This document shows, in pieces, positions 42,889-51,372 of a DNA stretch of 64,000 nucleotides (its first letter is position 1; each line of letters opens with the position of its first letter). The position numbers and the translations under genes are program-made. Location of the stretch: the NCBI RefSeq assembly GCF_001767295.1, contig NZ_CP014944.1, positions 744,001 to 808,000 of the forward strand. Reading direction: 5' to 3'. This DNA is from Colwellia sp. PAMC 20917. Lineage in GTDB: Bacteria > Pseudomonadota > Gammaproteobacteria > Enterobacterales > Alteromonadaceae. Below the pieces are notes generated by a model, which did no database searches, was not told the origin of the DNA, and saw only the letters and a list, made by a program, of their open reading frames with translations.

Positions 42889-43033
42889 TTTATTTTGCTA
42901 CGTTTAATATCAAGTTTTATTTAATTAATATATATTAAAAAATTGTCACGACTAGCGTTTTTTAGCATTTTTTCATAAAATATGTTCAAAACAAAAATCA
43001 TATAAAGTTAATTCACCCATTGGAAATACACTA

Positions 43034-43549
43034 ATGAATAAACAAGCAAGCGTAGTTTTTACTTTTTTAATTTTAATGTTCACTTTATCTGGTTTTAGCC
43101 AAGCTAATGACGTTAGTGACAAGCTATCAGCCAAAAATGCTACACAATATAGCCAGCAGTTTATTATTGGTGGGCAACCCAGCGAAAGTGACCTCATTAT
43201 GCTGTCAAAAAGCGGTATTAAAACAGTAATAAATTTACGGGGTACTGGTGAATTTGACGATTTTGACGAAAAGGCTAAAGTAGAAGCCCTCGGCATGAAT
43301 TATATTGCCATACCTATTAGCGGTGCTAGTGATATCAATAAAGAAAATCTCGCATTATTTACTGCTGCCATTACAAATAAAGAAGAAGCTTTTGTTCATT
43401 GCGCCAGTGGTAACCGTGTTGGTGCTATGTTCGCATTAGATGCGCACTTCAATCACAATAAAAGTATTGATGAAGCGATTGTGACAGGAAAAAAAGCGGG
43501 GTTAACTAGCTTAGAAGCTACCGTTAAAAAAGTGCTAAAGACACAATAA
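43034..43549 (+). CDS. Periplasmic BLH/DUF442-type protein-tyrosine-phosphatase-like protein
   Basis: A 171-residue protein with a signal peptide (about residues 1-25, ending near FSQA|NDVS). The body resembles the beta-lactamase-hydrolase-like phosphatase family: YSQQFIIGGQPSESDLIMLSKSGIKTVINLRGTGE, then the phosphate-binding loop HCASGNRVGAMFAL, where the cysteine and arginine are four residues apart as in that family. A Cys-based phosphatase or sulfur-transfer role is possible, but the substrate is unknown and the export signal is unusual. It stands alone and ends at a hairpin. Confidence 0.8.
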   Translation: MNKQASVVFTFLILMFTLSGFSQANDVSDKLSAKNATQYSQQFIIGGQPSESDLIMLSKSGIKTVINLRGTGEFDDFDEKAKVEALGMNYIAIPISGASDINKENLALFTAAITNKEEAFVHCASGNRVGAMFALDAHFNHNKSIDEAIVTGKKAGLTSLEATVKKVLKTQ

Positions 43550-43576
43550 AGTTAACAATCTAGCTGTATTTATGTC

Positions 43577-43606
43577 GTAAAGGCTCAAGAAATACTGAGC
43601 CTTTAC
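43577..43606 (+). terminator. Hairpin after the BLH-like gene
   Basis: GTAAAGGCTCA pairs perfectly with TGAGCCTTTAC (11 bp) around an 8-nt loop. The following TCTTTGTC is only moderately T-rich, so termination may be incomplete; the A-rich left side could also serve the convergent acuI. Confidence 0.7.
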
Positions 43607-43721
43607 TCTTTGTCAGGTACAGCTAACTAAGATGTTCTATTATAACAAATTTTTAATAACTACCGGTAGTTATGAGTAGAAACTTACAAAATATTAGTTT
43701 GTACTCATTTTACCTATAGCT

Positions 43722-44705
43722 TTACCCACTGATATTAACAACCACTCGACCACGCACTTTGCCTGCCATTAAATCACTGGCCACATCGACAGCTTCTACC
43801 AAGCTGATGTCGGTAGAAATATCTTCAAAAATATCAGGGTCTAAAATATCAGCAAGTCGTTGCCATGCTTCAATCCTGTCTGCGAGTGGGCGCATCACAC
43901 TATCAATACCCGCTAAGGTTATGCCACGTAAAATAAAAGGCGCAACAGAGGCAGGAAAATCCATGCCTTGCGCTAAACCACAGGCTGCAACAGTGCCACC
44001 ATATTTCATACTCGCACAAACATTCGCTAACGTATGACTACCTACAGAGTCAATTGCGCCTGCCCAACGTTCTTTGGTCATTGGGCGACCAGGTTGCGAT
44101 AACGTTTCACGGTCGATAACGGCTGACGCGCCTAGTTTTTCTAGATATTTAACTTGATCAACGCGACCTGTTGAAGCAACAACTGTATAGCCTAATTTCG
44201 CTAGGATTGCGATTGAAAAACTGCCAACACCACCGTTTGCCCCGGTCACTAAAATCTCACCTTTATCTGGGGTGACGCCATTTTTTTCAAGTGCAATTAC
44301 ACAAAGCATCGCGGTATAACCTGCCGTACCAATAGCCATGGCTTGGCGTGGTGAAAATGCTTTTGGCAATGGGATCAACCATTCACTTTTTAATCGCGCT
44401 TTTTCAGCTAAACCGCCGCAGTGCACTTCACCGACACCAAAACCATTGAGCAGTACACTATCGCCAACCTCAAACTTATCACTTTCACTGTGTTCAACCG
44501 TTCCGACTAAATCGATACCGGGAACCATAGGGAATTGTCTAACGACCGGACCTTTACCCGTAATAGCCAAAGCATCTTTGTAATTAAGCGTGCTATGAGA
44601 AACTTTAACGGTAACATCACCTTCTGGCAGTAAGTTGTCGTCAATATCTTTAACTGTCGCGCGGTAACCTTGGTCGTCTTTTTCAATTAAAATGCCTTTA
44701 AACAT
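43722..44705 (-). CDS. acuI: Acryloyl-CoA reductase AcuI (YhdH/YhfP family)
   Basis: A zinc-free medium-chain dehydrogenase/reductase that reduces toxic acryloyl-CoA to propionyl-CoA with NADPH. The 327-residue length and the sequence (MFKGILIEKDDQGYRATV, HSTLNYKDALAITGKGP, PGIDLVGTVEHS, GFGVGEVHCGGLAEKARL, VTGANGGVGSFSIAILAKLGY, GITLAGIDSVMRP) fit the AcuI/YhdH group. A good RBS (AAGGAATAG) precedes the ATG. It lies directly downstream of a TetR-type regulator of the AcuR kind, and a 15-bp operator identical to that before the regulator lies 16 bp before its start. This points to protection against acrylate, for example from DMSP breakdown, although no DMSP lyase gene is in the window. Confidence 0.92.
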   Translation of the reverse strand: MFKGILIEKDDQGYRATVKDIDDNLLPEGDVTVKVSHSTLNYKDALAITGKGPVVRQFPMVPGIDLVGTVEHSESDKFEVGDSVLLNGFGVGEVHCGGLAEKARLKSEWLIPLPKAFSPRQAMAIGTAGYTAMLCVIALEKNGVTPDKGEILVTGANGGVGSFSIAILAKLGYTVVASTGRVDQVKYLEKLGASAVIDRETLSQPGRPMTKERWAGAIDSVGSHTLANVCASMKYGGTVAACGLAQGMDFPASVAPFILRGITLAGIDSVMRPLADRIEAWQRLADILDPDIFEDISTDISLVEAVDVASDLMAGKVRGRVVVNISG

Positions 44706-44720
44706 CTGCTATTCCTTATT

Positions 44721-44735
44721 TAGACCGATCGTCTA
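44721..44735. promoter_or_regulatory. Operator before acuI (AcuR-type box)
   Basis: TAGACCGATCGTCTA, an inverted repeat TAGAC/GTCTA with a 5-bp centre, lies between the regulator stop and the acuI start. An identical 15-mer precedes the regulator gene at 45394. Binding by the TetR protein encoded between them is inferred. Confidence 0.85.
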
Positions 44736-44750
44736 TAAATGATGAAAAAA

Positions 44751-45383
44751 TTATCGGGGTAAACCGACTATGTAAAAATTCAGGTAATTATCTAAGGGTG
44801 AAGTATTTTGAACTAGCTTTGCTCTACTAACCGCGCCTTCCCAACCCATCCAAAAGTATTCAGCCAGTCGATCGCAATCTGCGTTTGGTGAGATTTGACC
44901 TTGTTTTTGTGCTGCTCTGAGACATGTAGCTAAGCGATGCTGCCAACAAAGGAATATATCAATCAATTGCTGTCTAAAACTTTCAGGAAGTAAATCAACT
45001 TCTTGGCCTAGATTACCGATTAAACAACCACGCTTAAATTGATAGCGGGCCATGCCTATTTTGGCACTTTCAACGAAATGGCTAATGCGCGTTAAAGGAG
45101 GAAATGCTTCATCCAACAAACAAGCATCTAACTTGTTAGCAAAATAATTGGCATAGTTTTCAATAACCGCCTGACCAAAAGCTTCTTTGCTGGCAAAGTA
45201 ATGATAAAAAGATCCTTTAGGTATAGCCACTTTCTTTAAGATCTGATCAATTCCTGAGGAGACAAAGCCATTTTCAGTGAGTTGTTCTAGACCACTGCGA
45301 ATTAACTCCGCTTTGGTATCTTGATTTTCACGCGCTATTTTTGGCGGTCTACCGCGGCGTGCTTTAATTGCTGGAATATTCAT
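44751..45383 (-). CDS. acuR: TetR-family regulator, AcuR-like
   Basis: A 210-residue TetR-type repressor with a basic RRGRPPK start, an HTH segment (SSGIDQILKKVAIPKGSFYHYFASKEAFG) and a ligand domain with KRGCLIGNLGQEVDLLPESFRQQL and AEYFWMGWEGAVSRAKL, the pattern of AcuR, the acrylate-responsive repressor known from Rhodobacter; the related NemR branch is an alternative. It precedes acuI on the same strand by 45 bp. A 15-bp operator lies 11 bp before its own start and a second identical copy before acuI, so autoregulation plus control of acuI is likely. Confidence 0.8.
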   Translation of the reverse strand: MNIPAIKARRGRPPKIARENQDTKAELIRSGLEQLTENGFVSSGIDQILKKVAIPKGSFYHYFASKEAFGQAVIENYANYFANKLDACLLDEAFPPLTRISHFVESAKIGMARYQFKRGCLIGNLGQEVDLLPESFRQQLIDIFLCWQHRLATCLRAAQKQGQISPNADCDRLAEYFWMGWEGAVSRAKLVQNTSPLDNYLNFYIVGLPR

Positions 45384-45393
45384 CTATTCATAA

Positions 45394-45408
45394 TAGACCG
45401 ATCGTCTA
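45394..45408. promoter_or_regulatory. Operator before acuR
   Basis: The same 15-bp inverted repeat as at 44721 (TAGACCGATCGTCTA), 11 bp before the start of the TetR-type gene. Exact conservation of both arms and the centre at two sites 670 bp apart supports a true binding site. Confidence 0.85.
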
Positions 45409-45455
45409 GTTAATGCGAGTATTATTATTATAACTGGTGGTTTGTTTACATTTTG

Positions 45456-45896
45456 TTATGTTTCTATCGCTAAATCATTGACTACTAGGTCGAGTAAATC
45501 CATAAGTTGGCTGGCTTGTGTGCTGTTAATATGGGTAAATTTACAGCTAATTGTATTAGGAATATTTGCAGCCTTTATTTTTAATTCTTGCCCTTGTTGT
45601 GTTAACTGCACTAGGCGCTTACGCTTGTCGTTGTCGTCTTTAATTATTTCTAGAAGGCACTTATCGACCATTTTCTTTAAAATTTGTGTCATCGCCCCAC
45701 CATCAATCATGGTTTTTTCTAAAAGCGCGGCAATAGTTATTTTGTCATGCTCCCACAATGCCATCATGACCACATATTGTGGGTAAGTAATATTGAGTTC
45801 CCTTAGTGGTTCACGGTAAGCGCGAACAATACTGTTTGATGCCATATATAATCGATGGCAAAGCTGGTTTTTAAGTTTTAATTGATCAAATGACAT
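45456..45896 (-). CDS. ohrR: MarR-family organic hydroperoxide sensor OhrR
   Basis: A redox-sensing repressor of ohr. From the ATG at 45896, preceded by a strong AGGAGAG, the 146-residue protein starts MSFDQLKLKNQLCHRLYMASNS, in which C13 is the peroxidatic cysteine of OhrR. The wHTH region (ITIAALLEKTMIDGGAMTQILKKMVDKCLLEI...DKRKRLVQLTQQGQ) follows. The upstream start at 45932 has no comparable RBS. It is divergent from ohr, with two repeated TTTGCACACAAAGTA sites in the shared promoter. Confidence 0.92.
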   Translation of the reverse strand: MSFDQLKLKNQLCHRLYMASNSIVRAYREPLRELNITYPQYVVMMALWEHDKITIAALLEKTMIDGGAMTQILKKMVDKCLLEIIKDDNDKRKRLVQLTQQGQELKIKAANIPNTISCKFTHINSTQASQLMDLLDLVVNDLAIET

Positions 45897-45923
45897 AATG
45901 CTCTCCTGAAGGTTACATTTTAA

Positions 45924-45982
45924 TTTGCACACAAAGTATTTGCAATCAGTATTTGTTTGTTATATATTTTGCACACAAAGTA
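45924..45982. promoter_or_regulatory. Paired OhrR-type sites in the ohrR/ohr divergent promoter
   Basis: The 15-mer TTTGCACACAAAGTA occurs twice in the same orientation, at 45924-45938 and 45968-45982. Each holds the inverted repeat TTTG/CAAA. One copy is nearer each start codon, so one OhrR dimer could control each gene. The assignment to OhrR is inferred from position. Confidence 0.7.
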
Positions 45983-46006
45983 AATATTAATGACTTGGAG
46001 TTTATG

Positions 46007-46435
46007 ATGAACGTATTAGAAAACATTGCTTACACAGCAAAAGCAACAGCAACGGGTGGCCGCGCAGGTACAGCAAAATCTGATGATGGTCGCTTAGACA
46101 TTACCTTATCTACGCCAAAAGGTTTAGGTGGAGATGATGGACAAGGTACAAACCCTGAGCAATTATTCGCTGCTGGTTATGCGGCTTGTTTTATTGGTGC
46201 ACTTAAATTTGTTGCTGGTGAAGAAAAAACCAGTTTACCGAGCGAAACTTTTATTAATTCAGAAGTCTCTATTGGTGCTATTGAAGGTGGTTTTGGTATA
46301 GCGGTTAAGTTAGCGATATCATTAGGTGATATGGATAAAGCACAAGCGCAAACAATGGTAGATAAAGCGCATCTTGTGTGCCCTTACTCAAATGCGACAC
46401 GCGGTAACATTGAAGTCGAACTTTCAGTAATTTAA
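46007..46435 (+). CDS. ohr: Organic hydroperoxide resistance protein Ohr
   Basis: A thiol peroxidase that reduces organic and fatty-acid hydroperoxides using lipoylated proteins. From the ATG at 46007, spaced 6 bp after TTGGAG, the 142-residue protein has the catalytic cysteines C61 (AACFIGALKF) and C125 (VCPYSNATRGN), with R19 and E51 also in the family positions. The longer in-frame version from 45953 would start inside the operator region and is rejected. It is controlled by the divergent ohrR. Confidence 0.95.
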   Translation: MNVLENIAYTAKATATGGRAGTAKSDDGRLDITLSTPKGLGGDDGQGTNPEQLFAAGYAACFIGALKFVAGEEKTSLPSETFINSEVSIGAIEGGFGIAVKLAISLGDMDKAQAQTMVDKAHLVCPYSNATRGNIEVELSVI

Positions 46436-46458
46436 TATCCAACATAGTTTGACAATAA

Positions 46459-46495
46459 AGCACGCCTTTATAAAATAAAGCGCGTGTTTTTTTTT
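46459..46495 (+). terminator. Terminator after ohr
   Basis: CACGCCTTTA pairs with TAAAGCGCGTG (one bulged base), followed by nine T. It ends just before the convergent pldA stop codon. Confidence 0.85.
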
Positions 46496-46496
46496 G

Positions 46497-47519
46497 CTAT
46501 AAAATATCACTGAGTGAGATGCCAATACCCAACCTAGTTTGACTATAGTTATAATCGATAAGGCTTTCACCATAACCAGTAAACACCGTTGCGTAGCCCC
46601 TTAGTTTACCCCACAGCGGAAAAGTAAAACCAAGCTCAGCAGCGCCGTAATGACTACTGAAATTTTGTCGACCTTTGAAATTGAATTCATAGTCACGCCA
46701 TTTATAGGCCATGCTTAACTCAACGTTACCCATGTAATCTTCGATATCAGGGTTATCGTCTCCATCGGGATCTAAAGCAAAAGTTTTTTCCTTCTCAGAT
46801 AACCTGAGCCAAGGTTTAATCGATAGCGCAAATTTTTCTTTCTCAAACAGAATATGTGTGTAAATACGATTCCAACTACGTGATAAGTCTTGTGCTCGCC
46901 CGTTAGACTCGTGCTCTACCCCAACAATAAAGCCGGTATTACCTCCAAACGGATGCCAATTAAGCGGTGCAAGATAGAATATTTCTGGCTGATAATTTGT
47001 TTCTCGAAAAGGTTTAGAGATGCCACTCGCATAAATTTGCCACCAGGCACTTAAGGTAAAAGCGGCGTAAAGCCCATCGCCTTCTATAAATATTTTGTCA
47101 TAATTTAAGGGGACTTTAAGGCTTAGTTGAAATTTTGCTTCAACATTTTCTAAGTTGTCTTCATAGCCTTCAAAGGATCTATATGCTTGCTTGTTCACTT
47201 TATTTGTTGTCATTGCTGGCAATACAAAATTCATTTTATGGGGAGTAAGCACATAAGGTTCAAACTCAGTCATTTTCTCACGTTTTATTCTATCGGTAAT
47301 ACCGCCTGTTCTACTCTGTAATTCTGTTGGTTCGGTCTTTGTTTGTTGTCTAGTGATATCATTTTCTTGGCTAGCACAAACGGATCTAATTTCGCCCAGT
47401 GTCATCGATTCAGCGCCAAGGGTAAACAACTTCATGACGCATGACGCTTTATCTTGTTTAGCACTTGCGTATGTCGAAACAAAAATTAATATAAATGCCA
47501 ATGGCAGCGGACTTTTCAT
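46497..47519 (-). CDS. pldA: Outer membrane phospholipase A
   Basis: An outer-membrane beta-barrel lipase (OMPLA) that removes phospholipids that have flipped to the outer leaflet. The 340-residue precursor has a signal peptide (about residues 1-20, STYASA), an N-terminal extension of about 70 polar residues, then the barrel. The catalytic triad is visible as H203 and S205 in VEHESNGR and N217 in SRSWNRIY, with the same spacing as H142, S144 and N156 of E. coli OMPLA. The last strand ends in ISLSDIL. It is a single gene, convergent with ohr. Confidence 0.93.
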   Translation of the reverse strand: MKSPLPLAFILIFVSTYASAKQDKASCVMKLFTLGAESMTLGEIRSVCASQENDITRQQTKTEPTELQSRTGGITDRIKREKMTEFEPYVLTPHKMNFVLPAMTTNKVNKQAYRSFEGYEDNLENVEAKFQLSLKVPLNYDKIFIEGDGLYAAFTLSAWWQIYASGISKPFRETNYQPEIFYLAPLNWHPFGGNTGFIVGVEHESNGRAQDLSRSWNRIYTHILFEKEKFALSIKPWLRLSEKEKTFALDPDGDDNPDIEDYMGNVELSMAYKWRDYEFNFKGRQNFSSHYGAAELGFTFPLWGKLRGYATVFTGYGESLIDYNYSQTRLGIGISLSDIL

Positions 47520-47626
47520 TACAGTATTCCTTTAAGTAGGCGAACAAAGCGAACATTTTCAGGCGTTTTAAAAGCCAACAAGTCGCTAACGCTGAGCTTT
47601 CTCGATGTATACAAAGTCAATGCGCT

Positions 47627-48826
47627 TTAAAAATTTAGGGCTATTCTGATGATAAAGGCATTGGTAATATCGACAAAAAATGCGCCGACCAAAGGTAATA
47701 TAATGAAAGCCATTGGTGCAGCGCCATGCGCTTTAGTCACCGCCGTCATATTCGCAATAGCGGTTGGTGTTGCCCCCAGAGCAAAACCACCAAAGCCGGC
47801 ACTTAACACAGCGGCTTGATAGTTTCTCCCCATTGATGGAAATAAAATATAAATAATAAATAACACCGCAACACAGGTCTGTACACCTAAAATTATAAAT
47901 AATGGCCCGGCTAAATCAGCGAGGGTCCAAAGCTGCATACTCATCAGTGACATGGTTAAAAATAGGCTCAATGAAAAGTCAGAAACGATGGCCAGTGAGC
48001 GAGTTCTAGCGGGCCAATGTAATTTAGGTAAGAGATGAGGAACCGTGTTGGACAGTAAAATCCCTGCTAACAGGCAAGTCACAAAAAGCGGTAATTTTAA
48101 GCCTATCTCCATAAACATCTTATTGGCAAAAAAACCAATAATGATACAAATATGAATAACCAGTAATACCGCCATAAAACTCAGGTGGCTAAAGGACTCT
48201 GTATCCGTTTTATGATAAGCAATACCGATAGAAGGCTTTGCTGTTGATTCACTTGAAAGCTGGTGCTTTGCCAATAAATATTTAGCAATAGGTCCACCAA
48301 CCAAGCTCGCCACAACAAGTCCAAGCGTAGCGGCTGCAACACCTATTTCAAGAGCATTAGGTACTCCAAGTTCGACAGCATCGGGAGCCCAAGCTATTGC
48401 TGTGCCATGACCGCCAATTAAAGAAACCGAGCCAGCCAACACACCAATGGTTGATGGTAAATCAAGAAGTATTGCGCTGGTTATGCCAACAACATTCTGG
48501 ATCACAATAAAAGATAGGGTTAATACTAATAATATCAGCAGAGGTTTTCCCCCTTTGACTAAATCAGAAAACCTAGCGTTGAGCCCGATAGCGGTAAAAA
48601 AATAGACTAACAGTCGATCTCGGGTTGATAAGTCAAACGCTATTTCGCTACCCGTGAAAATATAGACTGCATAGATAAATAAAGCGGCCAGCAAGCCCCC
48701 CGTTACTGGCTCTGGAATATTAAAATCTCGGAGAAACTTAATATTTTTTGTTAAATACACACCCATAAAAAATACCACTATACCTATAGTGTAAGACATA
48801 TAATTATCAAAGGGCATTTCAATCAT
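47627..48826 (-). CDS. gltS: Sodium/glutamate symporter GltS
   Basis: An inner-membrane Na+-coupled glutamate importer. The 399-residue protein has about ten to twelve hydrophobic helices in two homologous halves with the expected GltS motifs, including ITSAILLDLPSTIGVLAGSVSLIGGHGTAIAW in the first pore loop and LSAGFGGFALGATPTAIANM in the second. It ends with FVDITNAFIIRIALNF. It is a single gene on the minus strand between pldA and the 2OG oxygenase. Confidence 0.93.
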   Translation of the reverse strand: MIEMPFDNYMSYTIGIVVFFMGVYLTKNIKFLRDFNIPEPVTGGLLAALFIYAVYIFTGSEIAFDLSTRDRLLVYFFTAIGLNARFSDLVKGGKPLLILLVLTLSFIVIQNVVGITSAILLDLPSTIGVLAGSVSLIGGHGTAIAWAPDAVELGVPNALEIGVAAATLGLVVASLVGGPIAKYLLAKHQLSSESTAKPSIGIAYHKTDTESFSHLSFMAVLLVIHICIIIGFFANKMFMEIGLKLPLFVTCLLAGILLSNTVPHLLPKLHWPARTRSLAIVSDFSLSLFLTMSLMSMQLWTLADLAGPLFIILGVQTCVAVLFIIYILFPSMGRNYQAAVLSAGFGGFALGATPTAIANMTAVTKAHGAAPMAFIILPLVGAFFVDITNAFIIRIALNF

Positions 48827-49043
48827 AGGGTATATCCAATTATACTTTTTCTATCCATGGCAAGACTAAAAATAAGCGTGTTACTAGGGCTAATGCTCAT
48901 TTGACAAAATATCTCAGCTATATTGACTGATATTCTCTACGTGTTCAATAAGCAGTCACCTTAAAAGTTATTAGATTTGCTCTTCCAACGACAAAGCACT
49001 TTTACACACGTCAATATAAAGCGACTTGGCCATTGAAAAACAC

Positions 49044-49829
49044 TTATAATTCAAATAAAACATCACTGCGAATGATATATTTAATCCCCTCTGTAATAGG
49101 TAGAGAGCTGTGAATACATTGTAAAGGATGCATACCATGAGGAAAGCATAATATACCGCCTACCGGGGTTCGAACATCGACATTTTTAACCCTGTCATTT
49201 CTTGAGGCTGGCTGGTTGGGATCATCAGCATTCACTAGAAAACGTGTCTCTCCACCTTGAAAGTCTTCACTTAATAAGATTAAAAAAGTCATTTCACTAT
49301 ATCGGTCAGAATAAGCATTAGTGACTAGCTCGTCACCAATAACGCGACTACCCGGCCAAGAGCCATCAGAATGAGGCTTAAAGTAGTCAGCAGGGTTATA
49401 ACGATAGAATCTAAAACGTGCATTGATCCCCAATGCTTTACGACCACCAAAAATAGCCTGTCGGTCATCCATTAAATGCGCAATGCGTTGCCAAATAGTT
49501 CCATCAGTTTGTTCATCAACTATCCAGGTTAAACTGTCATTGTGTCGAACACTGCGCGGCAAAGAAACAGCAGCATCTGGCAAGAAACCTAATTGTTCAC
49601 TAATATCGATAAGCTGCGCGCACTCATCTTTGCTTAAGACATTCAATAATTGAAATGCTCCAGGCACCTCTATCAGTTCTCGACGTTCAATATGACTGAT
49701 ATCAAAATCTTTGCTCAAATTAGCAGGATTAACCAGACGGTTGCCCCATGCAGGTAAAGCCGGGTGCTCTGCGCCAGCTTCTAATGCGGCGACAAAAAAG
49801 TCAGTGTTTGTGTCTATTGTTTGTTTCAT
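49044..49829 (-). CDS. 2-oxoglutarate/Fe(II)-dependent oxygenase
   Basis: A 261-residue cytoplasmic oxygenase of the prolyl-4-hydroxylase-like group. The iron site is seen as H-x-D in YFKPHSDGSW and the distal H in MHPLQCIHSSLPITEG, with R in YIIRSD as the likely 2-oxoglutarate anchor. RFRFYRYNPADYF and GGETRFLVN are the flanking core strands. The substrate, protein or small molecule, is not known. It follows the aldehyde dehydrogenase gene on the same strand by about 80 bp and may be part of the same unit. Confidence 0.82.
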   Translation of the reverse strand: MKQTIDTNTDFFVAALEAGAEHPALPAWGNRLVNPANLSKDFDISHIERRELIEVPGAFQLLNVLSKDECAQLIDISEQLGFLPDAAVSLPRSVRHNDSLTWIVDEQTDGTIWQRIAHLMDDRQAIFGGRKALGINARFRFYRYNPADYFKPHSDGSWPGSRVIGDELVTNAYSDRYSEMTFLILLSEDFQGGETRFLVNADDPNQPASRNDRVKNVDVRTPVGGILCFPHGMHPLQCIHSSLPITEGIKYIIRSDVLFEL

Positions 49830-49907
49830 ATTTTACTCTTTCAATAATGGGTATACTGGTCTTAACCCACTTGCTTAGTTAAAGGGTTGTGCTGTCCTAG
49901 TGAATCG

Positions 49908-51239
49908 CTATTGGTTAATAATGCGTAACTGGCTAAACTGGCGATGACCAGCTGCCGTACCATGAAAACCAAAACCACTTTGTTTCGCCCCAACCCAAGG
50001 TCCAAGGCCTCCAGCGCCTTGATTAATCGCGACCATCCCCGCTTCCATTTGCTCTGCAACCTTATTAGCACCATCATGACCAAAAACCACAGCACCTAAA
50101 CCATACGAGCTGGCATTGGCTCGTTCAACCGCTTCAGACAGCTCATTAAAGCGACTAATAGCTACCACAGGGCCAAAGGTTTCATCTTGCTCTAAAAGCA
50201 TATTAGCGGTAATACCAGTAACAACAGTAGGCTGTATATAAGGCAACTCGTAGTGATGTGTTCCTAATAAAAATTTTGCACCTTTAGCGTGTGCATCTTT
50301 AAGTTGCGTTAAAACATGAGCATGCTGCTTAGGATTAACAATCGGGCCAAAGTTGACATGTTTTTGATCCCAAGCGCCCACTTGATAACGATTAGCTAAA
50401 GCCGTAACTTTCTGCTCGAATTCATCAGCGATTTGCTCATCAACATAAATGCGTTCGGTAGACGTACACATTTGCCCGGCATTTTCAAAAGAACTTGCAA
50501 CAGCAAATTGTACCGCTTTATTAATATCTGCGTTTGCCATCACAATAAGCGGATCGTTACCACCTAACTCCATAACCAAGCGTTTAAGCCCTGCTGCTGC
50601 ACTTGCCATAATATGCTTACCAGCCGCGAGTGAACCGGTAAAGGCGACCATATTAATATCGGCTTCAACTAAAGCTTTGCCGGTCTCTGCATTACCGTGC
50701 ACTATTTGTAATACATTTTCAGGTAATAATTTATTGAGTGTATTGACAAAAAGTTCAGCAACCAAAGGTGTTTCTTCTGATGGTTTTAACACCACACTAT
50801 TACCTGCAATTAATGCAGGTAACAGCAAGTTATTCGCCATGGCCAGTGGATAATTCCAAGGCGATATAACCGCAACCACACCTAAGGGACGATATTGCAT
50901 TTGCGCATTGTTTCCTATCGCCTCACTTTTGAGCGCTTGCACTATTTCTTCAGTAAAATAAGAGGCGTTCTGAACGGTACCCGCCACTTCATAACTTGCT
51001 CTTCGGTGATCTTTGCCCATTTCTTGGCTAATTAATAAAGCCAGTTCGTCTTCAACCATAGCCAGCCCTTTATAGGCCTTGTCTACACTTTGTTGACGTT
51101 GTTCAAGAGACAGTGCCGACCAAGCTTTTTGCGCTTGTTGTGCACGTAACACAACCTCTGTCATTTGTGGGGCTTGAGTAACAGGGACTTCGCCTAAAGG
51201 CGCTCTATTAATGGGATCGTATGAGATAAGTGTTGGCAT
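49908..51239 (-). CDS. NAD(P)-dependent aldehyde dehydrogenase (succinate-semialdehyde type)
   Basis: A 443-residue ALDH. Seen: the cofactor segment VAVISPWNYPLAMANNLLLPALIAGNSVVLKPSEETPL, FTGSLAAGKHIM, the catalytic Glu in VMELGGNDPLIV, the nucleophile in SSFENAGQMCTSTERIYV, and the C-terminal KQSGFGFHGTA. The relatively short length and the opening TLISYDPINRAPLGEVP fit the succinate-semialdehyde dehydrogenase-like subgroup, but the true substrate is not proven. A divergent HxlR-type regulator and palindromic sites in the shared promoter suggest control by a reactive carbonyl or quinone, which is inference. Confidence 0.85.
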   Translation of the reverse strand: MPTLISYDPINRAPLGEVPVTQAPQMTEVVLRAQQAQKAWSALSLEQRQQSVDKAYKGLAMVEDELALLISQEMGKDHRRASYEVAGTVQNASYFTEEIVQALKSEAIGNNAQMQYRPLGVVAVISPWNYPLAMANNLLLPALIAGNSVVLKPSEETPLVAELFVNTLNKLLPENVLQIVHGNAETGKALVEADINMVAFTGSLAAGKHIMASAAAGLKRLVMELGGNDPLIVMANADINKAVQFAVASSFENAGQMCTSTERIYVDEQIADEFEQKVTALANRYQVGAWDQKHVNFGPIVNPKQHAHVLTQLKDAHAKGAKFLLGTHHYELPYIQPTVVTGITANMLLEQDETFGPVVAISRFNELSEAVERANASSYGLGAVVFGHDGANKVAEQMEAGMVAINQGAGGLGPWVGAKQSGFGFHGTAAGHRQFSQLRIINQ

Positions 51240-51289
51240 AAAATAGTTTCCTAAAACTGCATTAACAATAATGCATCGAGAGAGTAAAT

Positions 51290-51355
51290 TGGCTATATAG
51301 CCACATTATGCTAGAGTGGTTAATTAAAGCAACCAGTATACTTTTAGTAACCACT
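51290..51355. promoter_or_regulatory. Palindromic sites in the ALDH/HxlR divergent promoter
   Basis: TGGCTATATAGCCA (51290-51303) is a perfect 14-bp palindrome. AGTGGTTA (51315-51322) and TAACCACT (51348-51355) form a second perfect inverted repeat with GTATAC near its centre. These are candidate operators for the HxlR-type regulator encoded just downstream. Confidence 0.55.
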
Positions 51356-51372
51356 AAGATAAAAATAGAATA

